64,000 nt of DNA from Agarivorans sp. Toyoura001. GTDB taxonomy: Bacteria > Pseudomonadota > Gammaproteobacteria > Enterobacterales > Celerinatantimonadaceae. Positions 50,399 through 61,417 of this stretch are shown piece by piece. The stretch spans positions 1-64,000 of the forward strand of contig NZ_BJEQ01000001.1 in NCBI RefSeq assembly GCF_005405585.1, written 5' to 3'. Under the pieces are notes generated by a model. The model ran no database searches and had not been told where the DNA came from. It saw only the letters and a list, made by a program, of their open reading frames with translations. The translations under genes were made by a program, and so were the position numbers. Numbering within the stretch: the first letter of the stretch is position 1; each line of letters begins with the position of its first letter.

Positions 50399-53206
50399 TT
50401 ACTTATTAATCGCGTTATACGCCACACCAATTTGATACAAAATTTGAGTAGCTGCAGTCCAAGTACTTAAAGCATCTCTGTAGTCAGTATCAATTGGTAC
50501 CACAATTGTGTCACCGGGCTCTAAAGGCTGCTTGTTATTTTTGAACCAAAACCCAGATTCAGGCTTATAGACAGAACCATTCGCTCTGACTACGAATACC
50601 CGATCTTCGTCGGCTTGCTTCTTAGCGCCACCAGCAAAGTTTATATAATCTTTAAAGTTATATTCGTCATTCAACAAGTACGAAGTAGAAATTTGTACTT
50701 CGCCCATTATAGTTACCGTGTTGCGGTATTGCGGTACGTAAAGCAAATCTTGATCTTCTAACATAAAGTCTTTAGAAGAGTCACTTAATAAGATAGCTGG
50801 AAGATCCACTACCATACGTCCAAGCGCTTGGGTTCCGCTCATCTCTTGAATTAGCTCAAGCTGTTCTGCTGGGCTAGAAGACGATGTAAAACTACCCGGG
50901 CCACTTTGGCGTAAGCTTTTCTTAGCAACTTCTTGGCGAATACCTTCAGCGTAAGAGTCCAGTTGTTTTTGCTCCCTTACACGCAGTGCTTCACGGGTAA
51001 ATACAGCGCCATCTTGATGAGCATACTCAGTTAATCCGCCAGCTCTTTCTACCAAATCACCAAGTGTTTCACCTCGTTTAATCACATACGTGCCTGGGAA
51101 TCTAACTTCGCCCTGTAAGCTAATGGTTCGTTGTTTTCTAAGATTTGGAATAGCAAGAACATTAAGGCGATCTCGCGCTTGTAAGACTAGGTTTTGTTCC
51201 GGGTTATTTTGAAGAACATCGTTTAGATCTAAGCGAAGTAAGGTGACATCCGCATTTGCATCATGAACAATAGTACGAGTTAACTCACTATGCAGAGCAT
51301 AAGCGCCATTTTTTAGGCCGCCAGCCGCTTCAATAAGGTCTTTTAGCGTATTTTTGTTGGTGATAGGGTAGATACCAGGAAACTTAACTTCACCAAAGAC
51401 TTCTACAACATTTAGCTCTCTGTTAGCACTAGACTGTTCTTGCAACATGATTAGTACAGGAGCTAATAATTTCTCGCGCGTAGAATTAAGAACCTTTTCT
51501 ATTTCTTCTACTGTGGTATCAGTAATTCTGGCAATTCGCTCTATTTCAGTTTCAACCTTTGGTTGGTTGCTTCTAGATTGCATACCTTGAACTGAGCTTG
51601 ATTGCTCACCTGGCACCTGCTGAGTAGAATTTTGCTGTTGATTATGTTGTTGAAGTTGAACATTCTGATTTTGAGCTATTGATTGGTTTGGTACAAATCC
51701 GACCGCCTGTCCGCCAACCGTTTGGTTAGCTACCTGTTCTGCATTTTCCATTTTTGCATTAAAGCTTGCGGCATCAGCACTGAGTAAATCCTTTTCTTTT
51801 GCACCAATTTGAAAAGCTTCACTAAATAACTCTAAATCATATTTGGTAAATACCAATATTTCGTCTTCTGGTTTTAACAAAATATTATCAATTGAATGCT
51901 TTTCGGTAATAGCTTGTTCTAGGTTAACTTGAAGTACAGAAATAGTTCTGTCATCTGCTTTGCGAATAATTAAGCTGTAATTTAAATCACTACTGTTATT
52001 TAAGCTTCGATGAATACTAGGAAACAAGTCAGCTATTCGCTGTCCTTTACGCCACTGGTAACGGCCATCACGAGCTACATTACCTTTAATGGATACATAG
52101 TTTTGAGTACGCTTTGCAACTTGCTCAACCGTTAAAAAATCACCATTTTGTAGATTTTTTGACAAATCAGCTTTAGCATTCAAATCCAGTGTTACTAAGT
52201 CAATTAAACCTTCGTGAGTAATACGCTCAAATCGCGCTGATTTTTTGTAAGCCTTAGTCGTATAACCACCAGCTAGCTTTATTAACCCATCTACATTTTC
52301 AGAACCCGAAAGCTCATAAATAGCAGGCCTCACCACTTCACCTTCTACACTTACCGTATCACCAAGTGGACCTACGAAAATCACATCGCCATTGCGCAGT
52401 TGCAAATCATTACTAGTGTCACCTTTAATAAGGAGGTCGTATACATCAAATCGGCTGATCAGTTGCCCATCACGTAGCAGTCGGATATCACGAAGACTAC
52501 CTTGTTGATTAATACCGCCACTCGCATAAAGAGCATGGGTAATGGTAGACAAAGAACTCACTAAATACTTGCCAGGTTGGTAAGCATCACCCAGTACAAA
52601 TACTTCTACCGTGCGTAGCTCACCCATAGTGATATTGCTACGAACGCCAATCTTCTTTTCTTTGACTTGCTGGCTAAGTAATTCTTTTACTTCATCAAAA
52701 GTTAAACCAGCTACATAAACGGGCCCTAACTCCGGGAAACTGATGCTGCCATGGCGATTAACTCTAAACTCAAATGTACTGTTTTCTTTACCAAATAGTT
52801 GAACATTAAGAGAGTCACCAGGGCCAAGCCGATAGTTGTCGGTAACTGGGATATTGTTTAGGGGAGCAAAGGTGGTAGGCTGGGTAGCAAATACGTCTAA
52901 ACCAAAGCGCTGTAACTCTTTAGTTTCTCCAGCACTATTTTTATCTGCCAGAGCCTGTTGTTCAGCTTGCAAGTCTCGCTTTTGAGGAAGCTGAGGAGTA
53001 ACCACCTGATTGGCTTGATTTTGCGAAGCGCCACCAGATGAAAATTGGGAAATATCTACGCCATACTGACGAGCTAATGCAGCCTGTTGGTCAGCCGGTA
53101 GATTCTTCAACATTTGCATTTGATCTGGGCTAAGGTTCATAGCGACGACAATATTAGATAAGCCTAACAAGCAAACAACAATGAGACGTCTTAGTCCAAA
53201 TTTCAT
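50399..53206 (-). CDS. Large polysaccharide export outer-membrane protein with multiple SLBB domains
   Basis: About 935 residues from the ATG at 53206; the frame is open 27 bases further. A signal peptide (residues 1-22 or so, ending VVAM) leads a Q-rich segment, then the poly-export domain YRLGPGDSLNVQLFGKEN, followed by several SLBB repeats (VEGEVVRPAIYEL, VFGEVKFPGIYPI, LQGEVRFPGTYVI, IMGEVQISTSYLL). A Gln/Asn-rich linker of about 60 residues divides them. Similar to long Wza-like proteins of marine gammaproteobacteria, about twice the size of E. coli Wza. First gene of the locus; its promoter should be in 53207-53395. Confidence 0.88.
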   Translation of the reverse strand: MKFGLRRLIVVCLLGLSNIVVAMNLSPDQMQMLKNLPADQQAALARQYGVDISQFSSGGASQNQANQVVTPQLPQKRDLQAEQQALADKNSAGETKELQRFGLDVFATQPTTFAPLNNIPVTDNYRLGPGDSLNVQLFGKENSTFEFRVNRHGSISFPELGPVYVAGLTFDEVKELLSQQVKEKKIGVRSNITMGELRTVEVFVLGDAYQPGKYLVSSLSTITHALYASGGINQQGSLRDIRLLRDGQLISRFDVYDLLIKGDTSNDLQLRNGDVIFVGPLGDTVSVEGEVVRPAIYELSGSENVDGLIKLAGGYTTKAYKKSARFERITHEGLIDLVTLDLNAKADLSKNLQNGDFLTVEQVAKRTQNYVSIKGNVARDGRYQWRKGQRIADLFPSIHRSLNNSSDLNYSLIIRKADDRTISVLQVNLEQAITEKHSIDNILLKPEDEILVFTKYDLELFSEAFQIGAKEKDLLSADAASFNAKMENAEQVANQTVGGQAVGFVPNQSIAQNQNVQLQQHNQQQNSTQQVPGEQSSSVQGMQSRSNQPKVETEIERIARITDTTVEEIEKVLNSTREKLLAPVLIMLQEQSSANRELNVVEVFGEVKFPGIYPITNKNTLKDLIEAAGGLKNGAYALHSELTRTIVHDANADVTLLRLDLNDVLQNNPEQNLVLQARDRLNVLAIPNLRKQRTISLQGEVRFPGTYVIKRGETLGDLVERAGGLTEYAHQDGAVFTREALRVREQKQLDSYAEGIRQEVAKKSLRQSGPGSFTSSSSPAEQLELIQEMSGTQALGRMVVDLPAILLSDSSKDFMLEDQDLLYVPQYRNTVTIMGEVQISTSYLLNDEYNFKDYINFAGGAKKQADEDRVFVVRANGSVYKPESGFWFKNNKQPLEPGDTIVVPIDTDYRDALSTWTAATQILYQIGVAYNAINK

Positions 53207-53395
53207 TCCGAATTCTTCTCTTTCTTTTAGCAAAAATTTTAGATTATTGTATCGTTCTTAATGACAAGTGCGATAATACTTCAAATAGCATCTTTACGTA
53301 AACTTACATTTGGCATTCAGCCTTCTAAAAGCCAATTAATAAACAAAATGTATGTTATCTGTTCACTTATGCTAAACACATGCACTCGTTAGAAA

Positions 53396-53911
53396 CTAAA
53401 AGCGATATTGAAAGGCCATATTCACTCCACCAATTTTTGCATTGTCACTGTTCAAACTACTTAGATACTCTAAAGTGATGGCGCTACTTTTACTCAAGGC
53501 ATAATGACCACCTAAACCAAAACTCATCCCAGATTCTGTACTAGAACCGACATTCTGTTGATCGAGTTTAGCGCTTGAGCCGCCCAGTAAGCCGTACATA
53601 GCTATTTGCTCTGTTAGCGGAATATTCCCCTTAACCAATAATGAGGCCAGCCCGTCTATTGATATACCGCCGGAACGACCAGTAGATACACCATAACGAC
53701 CTTCTACAGCTAAGTAATCGTTGAAGTAATGGCCGACTTGAGCTTGTAATACCCACGGCTTGCCTTCTTGACTAGAAGCACCTTCAGCGGTGTATTCTGC
53801 GGAGGTATACGAGAAAATGGCTCCAGCATATGTATTAGCTTGAGCGCTAGTGCTGATAGATAGAAAAGCGAAGATTGAAAATAGAATTTTTATACATTTC
53901 GACGTAAACAC
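53396..53911 (-). CDS. Small outer-membrane beta-barrel protein
   Basis: About 171 residues from the GTG at 53911, which has AGGG upstream. A signal peptide of about 25 residues ends STSAQA, followed by alternating hydrophobic strands such as WVLQAQVGHYF and GMSFGLGGHYA and a terminal aromatic residue (FQYRF), the signature of OmpX/OmpA-like barrels. It may serve with the exporter gene downstream, but a general envelope role is equally likely. Confidence 0.78.
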   Translation of the reverse strand: MFTSKCIKILFSIFAFLSISTSAQANTYAGAIFSYTSAEYTAEGASSQEGKPWVLQAQVGHYFNDYLAVEGRYGVSTGRSGGISIDGLASLLVKGNIPLTEQIAMYGLLGGSSAKLDQQNVGSSTESGMSFGLGGHYALSKSSAITLEYLSSLNSDNAKIGGVNMAFQYRF

Positions 53912-54139
53912 GAGCTTATCCCTACACTCAGCTAATAACCGGGCGAGAGTATAACACAGCAAAATTTACGTTAAACCGAAGAAGGCAGCTGTTACTTTAG
54001 ATGGAATCTCAATCAAGCCTAATAATTCAACTATTATTCATTGTTAAAACAATAAATTACATAACGGTACAGCTTTACGAGGCGGTAGGTTTAATTGATT
54101 TAAATTTGATACAAAGCAAGTATAAAGAGTATCGATAGG

Positions 54140-55129
54140 TTAAATATTAGTCTTTTTATCCAACGATTTAACGCAGTAGAAACTTTCTATATCAGACACA
54201 AGTGAATTGAGTGACGCTAATGGGAAGCTATTTATACCCGCCGACGATTCGCGTCCCCCACCCGTATCGTACTTTGCACAAATGTCACCAGCGCCATACT
54301 TTTTACTAATTGGAGACCGCAGGCTAACCACTGAAGTATCACTATTGCGTTTTGTTAATATTAAATGTGCTCTAGATGAGTCAGAATTTGCTAGTTCATT
54401 GCCCAAAACACCACTTACCCTTCTAGCCCAGCTTGAATTGGGTAAAATAACTACTTTTAAACTAGAAGACTGATAATGAGGAGAGACACTCTTAGCTAAA
54501 GACATGTCTTGTTCATAGGCTTTTTTAAGCTCACGAAAAGGCGAGTTTGGATCAGTTATTACGTCAAATGGAGAGCAATATGAGCTTAACAGACTAAACA
54601 GCTCCGCCGGCGCAAAGTGAAGGTCTTCAATACTTGAACCATAGCCATTATAGTTAACCAATACACCAAGTTCTTTTAGTTGATTTCGCTGCTCTTTATT
54701 TAAGCCCTCTGCCTCGGCAAGCTCATTAGCTTTAGCAATCAAATTGTCGCCGTAAGCTGCCGCAATGGCCCAATGGCGATACTTACCTTTTAGCTTTGCA
54801 TCCACCAGCAATGCAGTACACATGTCAGCGCTGGTATCTATTTGAGCAGAAAGATTATCGTGCTGAGGAATATCACCAGCACGGTGATGATCGAAATACT
54901 CAACCTTCGCGCCAAGGTCTAAAGCTTTCTTTAGGCCAGCTTGGTTTTTCTCCATGGATATATCTAATACGGTCACTTGATCAGCTGTTTTAAACTCGAA
55001 GTCATTCATCAACTGATTATCTCGTTTAACTCCAGTGACCAAAATACTGTCTTTAGGCTCATTCAAGCGCAGTTGAATCAGAGAGATAATCCCGTCCGCA
55101 TCACCATTAAATATATCTATATGTCTCAA
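54140..55129 (-). CDS. DHH-family phosphoesterase
   Basis: 329 residues with the DHH motif YFDHHRAGD near residue 79, an N-terminal NGDADGIISL motif holding metal-binding aspartates, and a C-terminal GGGRESSAG segment of the DHHA1 type. Such proteins hydrolyse small nucleotides or oligonucleotides; in a sulfate assimilation neighbourhood a role in removing PAP is conceivable but unproven. The start is a TTG with AGGAG six bases upstream. Confidence 0.82.
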   Translation of the reverse strand: MRHIDIFNGDADGIISLIQLRLNEPKDSILVTGVKRDNQLMNDFEFKTADQVTVLDISMEKNQAGLKKALDLGAKVEYFDHHRAGDIPQHDNLSAQIDTSADMCTALLVDAKLKGKYRHWAIAAAYGDNLIAKANELAEAEGLNKEQRNQLKELGVLVNYNGYGSSIEDLHFAPAELFSLLSSYCSPFDVITDPNSPFRELKKAYEQDMSLAKSVSPHYQSSSLKVVILPNSSWARRVSGVLGNELANSDSSRAHLILTKRNSDTSVVSLRSPISKKYGAGDICAKYDTGGGRESSAGINSFPLASLNSLVSDIESFYCVKSLDKKTNI

Positions 55130-55157
55130 CAGAAGCTCCTTACAATCAGCCTGTAGC

Positions 55158-55766
55158 TTAGGCTTTAATAATGCCAGCGCTTACTAATGCGGCAACAACA
55201 TACTCGGCGCACTGTTCTATAGACTTGCCATCTGTGTTTACATGCACATCCGCCAGCTCTGGCGCTTCGTAGGTGGAACTTATACCGGTGAAGTTTTTGA
55301 TCTCACCACTGCGCGCTTTTTTGTACAGACCTTTTGGGTCTCTTTGCTCGCACACTTCTAAAGGTGTATCAATAAATACTTCGAAGAACTCACCAGCATC
55401 GAGCTGGTTTCGAACTAAGCTACGATCAGCCTTAAAAGGGGAAATAAAAGCAGTAGAAACCACTAAACCCGCATCAACAAAGAGCTTAGCCACTTCACCA
55501 ATTCGGCGAATATTTTCAACTCTGTCAGTATCAGAGAAACCTAAGTCTCCATTTAAACCATGTCGAACGTTATCACCATCAAGCACGTAGGTATGAACAC
55601 CACGTTGATACAACAAATAATCTACGGCATTAGCAATGGTTGATTTGCCAGAGCCACTTAAGCCAGTAAACCAAAGCACGCAAGGTTTGTGGCCTTTTTT
55701 CATTACACGCAGCTCACGATTAACGCTATGGTTATGCCAAACTACATTTTCACTTTTGATGTCCAT
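55158..55766 (-). CDS. cysC: Adenylylsulfate kinase
   Basis: Phosphorylates APS to PAPS. 202 residues from the ATG at 55766, which has AGGGTG upstream; a TTG at 55781 is also in frame. Walker [10 protein letters not shown] near residue 35, [16 protein letters not shown] and FISPF motifs are all present. Last gene of the cysDN-SLC13-cysC string. Confidence 0.95.
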   Translation of the reverse strand: MDIKSENVVWHNHSVNRELRVMKKGHKPCVLWFTGLSGSGKSTIANAVDYLLYQRGVHTYVLDGDNVRHGLNGDLGFSDTDRVENIRRIGEVAKLFVDAGLVVSTAFISPFKADRSLVRNQLDAGEFFEVFIDTPLEVCEQRDPKGLYKKARSGEIKNFTGISSTYEAPELADVHVNTDGKSIEQCAEYVVAALVSAGIIKA

Positions 55767-55799
55767 GTTCACCCTACTCAATTCTATATAACTAACGGC

Positions 55800-57527
55800 C
55801 TATAATGGAAAGACCATTGGAACCAATGTTAATACTACTGCGCCATATACAACAGCCACAGGAAAACCTAATTTTACAAAGTCTCGCAGGCTATAGCGCC
55901 CTGCGTTGTATACCATCAAATTTGTTTGATAGCCGTAAGGACTCACGAAGCTGGCACTAGCCGCAAACGCTACTGTCATTACAAAGGTCATGGGGTTAGC
56001 GCCTAAGGCATTAGCTAAGCCATAAGCCACAGGAAACATCAAAGCAGCCGCTGCGTTGTTAGTCACCAGTTCGGTGAATATCCACGTAAGCAGATACAAC
56101 ATAAACAAGCTAATAAAGATCCACTGGCCGTCTATACCACCATTAAAAGCGCTTTCTAAAAGCTCTACCAAACCTGCGTTATGCATCGCTTGCGATAACG
56201 CCAAGGCTGAGGCGACTATCAACCAAATTTCTTTAGGGAAACGCCTCACTAATTCGCTAGGCGTTAAACACCTAAAAAAAATCAAACCACCGAGCAACAG
56301 CACCATAGCTTTAAACAAACTAATTAAACCTAGAGCAGCACTGCCAACAGCAAGTATAAAGCCACCAATGGCTATAATTTCAGAGAGCCCATTTAAGCGA
56401 GTATCAGGCTCAACGCCACTCACTACAATAAAGTTCTTCGCTAAATTGGTTCTCGATTTAAAATCGCCACCCACCGCCAATACTAAAAAATCACCCGCTT
56501 GAAGCGTAGCTTCACCAAGCTTACCGGATACTCGCTCTCCATCACGCTTGATAGCCACTACAGCAGCATCGAACCGCGCTCGAAAACCCGCACCTTTTAA
56601 ACTTTTACCTACCAACATACTTTCCGGTCGAATAACCACTTCAGTTAGATTCGACCCTAATAAGCCGTTTGAATCAGCAAAAGTTTGAAGCCCCGAGAAT
56701 TGGTTAAGTTGCATCACTTTAGTCACGTCGCCACTAAAGATTAAACGATCGCTTTGTTGCATCACTTCGCTAGGAGCTACTGGGCTAATTAATTTTCCAT
56801 CTCGAACGATTTCGACTAAGAATAATGACTCTAAGTGGCGTAGGCCGTTCTCTTCAACACTTTTACCAATGAGTGTTGAATCTGCTTGAATTTTTGCGTC
56901 AATAAAATAACGATGGTAATGATTTTCTTCTCGTTTATGGTCAGGCAAATAACGCGAGAAAAAGGCTAAGGTGATGCCGCAGAAAACCACTGCCACTAAG
57001 CCAATTAAGGTAAAATCAAAAAAACCCAAGCTTTCGCCAGTGCTCTCAATTAACAGACTATTTACGATGAGATTCGTCGAAGTACCAATCAGAGTTAGTG
57101 TGCCACCCAGGATAGCTGCGTAAGACAAAGGTAACAATAAGCGACTGGCGCTGTGATAAGGGTTGTTACGAATAGGGGCTAATAGCGTTGCTACAACGGC
57201 AGTATTATTAAGCGCGGCTGATGACAACACCGTGGTTGAGAACAGCCTTATCCAAGTAACACGTAGTGAAGGTTTAATAATGGATGCGGCCAACACCCTC
57301 AGTAAACGGGTTTTTTCCAAGGCAATAGAACACAGCATCAATAGTACCAAGGTCATTAAGCCTTGATTAGATACGCTATCAAGAAGTTGCTCGGTACTGA
57401 CTAAGTCCAGTACAAACAGCAACAGCATTACCCCACCAAATATTTTAGCGGGGTACTGCTGATAGCGTATTAAAGACGCAATGGTGCCAACGAAAATCAC
57501 CGCCACCATTATTGCCTGAATGCTCAT
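55800..57527 (-). CDS. SLC13-family transporter with two TrkA-C domains, probable sulfate permease
   Basis: 575 residues. Two blocks of hydrophobic helices (about 1-185 and 385-575) are separated by two cytoplasmic TrkA-C/RCK-C domains, e.g. DSTLIGKSVEENGLRHL and ESMLVGKSLKGAGFRARF. SLC13 signature segments such as GTSTNLIVNSLL and FVSPYGYQTNLMVYN are present. Its place between cysN and cysC supports sulfate import. Confidence 0.88.
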   Translation of the reverse strand: MSIQAIMVAVIFVGTIASLIRYQQYPAKIFGGVMLLLFVLDLVSTEQLLDSVSNQGLMTLVLLMLCSIALEKTRLLRVLAASIIKPSLRVTWIRLFSTTVLSSAALNNTAVVATLLAPIRNNPYHSASRLLLPLSYAAILGGTLTLIGTSTNLIVNSLLIESTGESLGFFDFTLIGLVAVVFCGITLAFFSRYLPDHKREENHYHRYFIDAKIQADSTLIGKSVEENGLRHLESLFLVEIVRDGKLISPVAPSEVMQQSDRLIFSGDVTKVMQLNQFSGLQTFADSNGLLGSNLTEVVIRPESMLVGKSLKGAGFRARFDAAVVAIKRDGERVSGKLGEATLQAGDFLVLAVGGDFKSRTNLAKNFIVVSGVEPDTRLNGLSEIIAIGGFILAVGSAALGLISLFKAMVLLLGGLIFFRCLTPSELVRRFPKEIWLIVASALALSQAMHNAGLVELLESAFNGGIDGQWIFISLFMLYLLTWIFTELVTNNAAAALMFPVAYGLANALGANPMTFVMTVAFAASASFVSPYGYQTNLMVYNAGRYSLRDFVKLGFPVAVVYGAVVLTLVPMVFPL

Positions 57528-58948
57528 TACTTAAGTAAATCGCTTAAGTCTTTAGCATCCCAATGTGGGAAGTGTTTGCGAACCAAGGCGTTAAGCTCTA
57601 GTTCAAAAGCAGAGAACTCATGCTGTTGGCTTGCTTCTTCTAAGTTACCTTTGGCTTTTATTACACCAGCACCCACAGTTACATTAGAAATACGGTCGAT
57701 AATAATGAAGGAACCCGTCCCTTTAGCCACATTGTAAGCGTCAAAAGCGACCTGTTGGCTGAATTGGATTTGACATACACCAATCTCATTCAAACCTAAA
57801 CGCACAGCTTCCTGTTCATCTAAGGTATTTACGTCAATTTGGTGTTCAATTTTAGCCACAGAGCCAGACGTTGTTTTAGATGCTAGTTTAAAATCATACT
57901 GTTTGTTAGCGATAAGCGGCTCTTCAGCCATCCACACTATGGTAGCTTCTGCACTGCTCGCTACCCAAGGTTTATTATTGCTATGCACCAGCATGTTACC
58001 GCGGCTAGCATCAATTTCATCTTCTAGGGTAAGCGTTACCGCCATTGGCGCATATGCTTCTTCTAACTCGCCGTCAAAAGTAACAATGCTTTTAACTTTT
58101 GAGGTCTTACCCGATGGCAGCGATGTTACTTCGTCACCTTTGCGAACAACACCCGAACTGATTGTTCCGCAAAAACCACGGAAATCTAAATTAGGGCGAT
58201 TGACATATTGCACAGGGAAACGGAAATCATCGAAGTTTTGGCCCGCGCTAATAGGTGCCGACTCCAACATGCCCATCAAGGTTTCGCCATGATACCAAGC
58301 ACTTTGCTCACTACGCTCAACTACGTTATCGCCATTAAGCGCCGAAATAGGCACGAACTTAATGTGCTCTATGTTTAGGTTTTCTGCAAACTTTTGATAT
58401 TCGGCTTTAATTTCTTCAAAACGCGCTTCTGAAAACTCAACCAAGTCCATTTTGTTAATAGCTACAATGACTTGCTTAATGCCAAGAGTTGAAACAATAA
58501 AGCTATGACGACGAGTTTGAACCTGCACACCGTAGCGAGCGTCAATCATCACAATAGCTAAATCACAGTTAGACGCACCCGTAGCCATGTTGCGCGTGTA
58601 TTGCTCGTGCCCTGGAGTGTCGGCAATAATAAACTTGCGTTTATCAGTAGAAAAATAGCGATAAGCAACGTCGATAGTAATGCCCTGCTCTCGCTCAGAC
58701 TGCAAGCCATCAACCAATAGCGCTAAATCAAACTCACCATCAGTGGTATTAAACCGCTTAGAGTCATTTTTAATGGTGGCTAGTTGGTCTTCAAAGATCA
58801 TCTTTGAATCATGCAACAAGCGACCAATTAAGGTGCTTTTACCGTCGTCTACGCTACCGCAAGTTAATAAACGCAGTAGTTGCTTTTGTTCGTGCTGTTG
58901 TAAATACTCTTCAATATCTGAAGCAATCAGTGCTGATTGATGAGACAT
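57527..58948 (-). CDS. cysN: Sulfate adenylyltransferase GTPase subunit
   Basis: GTPase subunit of ATP sulfurylase, 473 residues, lacking the C-terminal APS kinase extension seen in fused CysNC proteins, consistent with a separate cysC. Walker [16 protein letters not shown] near residue 31, switch motif [12 protein letters not shown], and NKMDLV guanine motif. One-base overlap with the transporter start. Confidence 0.95.
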   Translation of the reverse strand: MSHQSALIASDIEEYLQQHEQKQLLRLLTCGSVDDGKSTLIGRLLHDSKMIFEDQLATIKNDSKRFNTTDGEFDLALLVDGLQSEREQGITIDVAYRYFSTDKRKFIIADTPGHEQYTRNMATGASNCDLAIVMIDARYGVQVQTRRHSFIVSTLGIKQVIVAINKMDLVEFSEARFEEIKAEYQKFAENLNIEHIKFVPISALNGDNVVERSEQSAWYHGETLMGMLESAPISAGQNFDDFRFPVQYVNRPNLDFRGFCGTISSGVVRKGDEVTSLPSGKTSKVKSIVTFDGELEEAYAPMAVTLTLEDEIDASRGNMLVHSNNKPWVASSAEATIVWMAEEPLIANKQYDFKLASKTTSGSVAKIEHQIDVNTLDEQEAVRLGLNEIGVCQIQFSQQVAFDAYNVAKGTGSFIIIDRISNVTVGAGVIKAKGNLEEASQQHEFSAFELELNALVRKHFPHWDAKDLSDLLK

Positions 58949-59057
58949 GTTTCCCTCACTTTCCTAGTTATTTACTAGGCTCATAAATTCTGTTCTAAAC
59001 ACGCCAAACGTTTGCTTGGCAAAAATGCTGCTTGGTACGATTAACTAGACAATTACG

Positions 59058-59963
59058 TTAAAAGTAACCTTCCATCTTTTTCTTCTCCATTGAGCCAGCA
59101 CTATCGTGATCAATCACACGGCCTTGTCGCTCAGAGGTTTTGGTCAGCAGCATTTCTTGAATAACTTCTTGCAAAGTGGTGGCTTCAGACTCAACCGCGC
59201 CGGTTAATGGGTAACAGCCTAAAGTACGGAAACGCACCATTTTGTGCTGTATTTCACCCTCTTCTACTGGCATACGGTCATCATCAACCATAATCAAGGT
59301 GCCATCACGCTCTACAACGGGACGCTTTTGAGAAAGGTAAAGAGGCACAATGTCGATATTTTCTAAGAAAATATATTGCCAAATATCCAGCTCAGTCCAG
59401 TTAGATAGTGGGAATACACGAATACTCTCGCCCTTATTCACTTTTGAGTTATAGGTGTTCCATAGCTCTGGTCGTTGTGACTTTGGATCCCAGCGATGGT
59501 TTTTATCGCGGAATGAATAAACACGTTCTTTAGCGCGAGATTTCTCTTCATCGCGGCGTGCGCCACCAAAGGCTGCATCAAACTGGTATTTATTGAGGGC
59601 TTGCTTCAAGCCTTGAGTTTTCATCACATCGGTATGCACAGCACTACCATGCGTAAATGGACCAATGCCCATTTCCATACCCTCAGGGTTTTTATGCACT
59701 AACAATTCAAAATCGTATTTTTTTGCCATGTGGTCGCGAAACTGGATCATTTCTTTAAATTTCCAGTCGGTATCCACGTGCAGCAATGGGAAAGGTATTT
59801 TTCCTGGGTAAAAAGCCTTGCGCGCTAAATGAAGCATTACCGCGGAGTCTTTACCCACAGAATAGAGCATTACCGGGTTGTCAAATTCAGCCGCTACTTC
59901 GCGAATGATATGGATACTCTCGGCTTCTAATGCTTTTAGATGAGTTAAATTATAATTTTCCAT
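59058..59963 (-). CDS. cysD: Sulfate adenylyltransferase catalytic subunit
   Basis: Catalytic subunit making APS from sulfate and ATP, 301 residues. PP-loop [13 protein letters not shown] near residue 36, [15 protein letters not shown] and the [11 protein letters not shown] ending identify CysD. Promoter-proximal gene of the sulfate operon, with 109 bases before cysN. A 236-base gap upstream separates it from the response regulator; I see no clear CysB box. Confidence 0.95.
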   Translation of the reverse strand: MENYNLTHLKALEAESIHIIREVAAEFDNPVMLYSVGKDSAVMLHLARKAFYPGKIPFPLLHVDTDWKFKEMIQFRDHMAKKYDFELLVHKNPEGMEMGIGPFTHGSAVHTDVMKTQGLKQALNKYQFDAAFGGARRDEEKSRAKERVYSFRDKNHRWDPKSQRPELWNTYNSKVNKGESIRVFPLSNWTELDIWQYIFLENIDIVPLYLSQKRPVVERDGTLIMVDDDRMPVEEGEIQHKMVRFRTLGCYPLTGAVESEATTLQEVIQEMLLTKTSERQGRVIDHDSAGSMEKKKMEGYF

Positions 59964-60199
59964 TTAGTCTTCAGCTCTTAGTTCGTTATATCGTAATCGA
60001 ATATAAAACAAGCTCAGACTAACTGATAAAGCTAGCCACTACTAGTAACCGCTCTATAACATTATGCTACTTTTAATAACCTTGTATTCTAAGCGAACTC
60101 CTTAAACTGGCTAATCACGCTTAGGAAATATGCAAATGAGGTAGAATTGATGAGTAACTTGGCCGTGTAGGAAACCGATAAATCTAGAACTTGTTGACT

Positions 60200-61201
60200 C
60201 TAGCTTACCGGAAACAATTTTAGGTTTATTCGATCATCAGCGAGGTTTTTGAAACGTAAGCTAAAGCCGATATCAGAAAGTTTACTAATCGACTCCAGAT
60301 AGTGAGCCTCGGCATTCAAGCCTAAAGCTAAACCGGGGTGGGCGGTATTAAACGGCGCTGGTGCGTCTAACAAACCAGCATTGGCAAACAATACTTGGTC
60401 ATGTCCAATAATGCCGTACAAACAGGCGACAGGAGCGCGTAAATCTGCCGCTTTAATGATTCGATTTAAGTTACTTAAGGCTTCACTGGGTTGTAACGCT
60501 GTGGGGTCGTTGACTAAAAAGCGATTCCACATGTCTTGGAAAAAGCCATTAATGATCACGGCAGCGACTACGCCTTCATCGCCCAATAAACAAATATCTA
60601 CCACCAAAAAGCCTACGTGGTTTTCATCAATTTGCTTAATAATCGGGAATAAGGTTTGGCCTTTTAAGCGGTAATGGCAGAAAAAACCAATCACTTCCTG
60701 AGTCGCTTCTGGCAAAATCTCTCGTAACACTAAACTCGCTTGAGCATCATTGGTTTTGAAATGAACTTTATGTTCATCGAACTCAGCAAACTCCATTTGC
60801 AAACTATGGTCATCAGCCATTGAGAGATTAGAGAGAATGGTATGAGTAAGTTCGTTAAAGTCAGTTAAGGGTTTAACTAGAAAATCACAGGCTCCCAATT
60901 GCAGTACCTTTCGCAAATCGGCCATGGAGCTTTTTCCAGAAATAACCACAACGCTACCGTTGTAATTATCTAAGCGCTGCAGTAGCTCAACCCCATTCAT
61001 ACGGGGCATCATGAGATCCATCAAGATAATATCGTAGTGCTGCTGAGCAATTGCGTCTAAAGCTTGTAGACCATCTTCAACAACCCCAACCATTGCACCC
61101 TGCTGGGTTAAAAAGGCAAGCAGCTGCTGACGAAAAACAACTTCATCCTCAACAACCAAAATAGAAATCCCATACAGTGGATTATCGTCCCGCTGTTGCA
61201 T
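60200..61201 (-). CDS. RssB-like response regulator with degenerate PP2C domain
   Basis: 333 residues. A receiver domain occupies about residues 12-130, with the acidic pair VVEDE, phospho-acceptor Asp62 in LMDLMMP, and the KPL lysine. The C-terminal half looks like a PP2C-type phosphatase fold. RssB, which delivers sigma S to ClpXP, has this arrangement, but other two-domain regulators do too. The gene stands alone. Confidence 0.8.
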   Translation of the reverse strand: MQQRDDNPLYGISILVVEDEVVFRQQLLAFLTQQGAMVGVVEDGLQALDAIAQQHYDIILMDLMMPRMNGVELLQRLDNYNGSVVVISGKSSMADLRKVLQLGACDFLVKPLTDFNELTHTILSNLSMADDHSLQMEFAEFDEHKVHFKTNDAQASLVLREILPEATQEVIGFFCHYRLKGQTLFPIIKQIDENHVGFLVVDICLLGDEGVVAAVIINGFFQDMWNRFLVNDPTALQPSEALSNLNRIIKAADLRAPVACLYGIIGHDQVLFANAGLLDAPAPFNTAHPGLALGLNAEAHYLESISKLSDIGFSLRFKNLADDRINLKLFPVS

Positions 61202-61241
61202 TCCCCGTAAACTTCCCTTTATTAATTAATAAGTTAGTAAG

Positions 61242-61254
61242 AGACCAATGGTCT
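61242..61254. promoter_or_regulatory. Short palindrome upstream of the response regulator gene
   Basis: AGACCA-A-TGGTCT, perfect six-base arms around one central base, 40 bases upstream of the regulator start. Possible operator; no regulator can be named. Confidence 0.3.
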
Positions 61255-61417
61255 AATCAGTTGACTATATAAGTAAATTGTAAATAACGCTAGTTAGCGA
61301 GTTCAAAATTTATAACTTATCGAGAGAAACCATGAGCCATCAAATAAAGGTAAACACTAACACCCAGCATAGATCGCTTTCTCTGTAACTAAGCAACTGG
61401 TTGATACCATAGCTTAG

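Noticed and set aside
54081-54088. GGCGGTAG, the core of the ops element bound by RfaH
   Set aside because: It is on the plus strand in a gap between minus-strand genes, so it would not be transcribed into the polysaccharide operon. No JUMPstart-like context is around it and no copy is found in 53207-53395.
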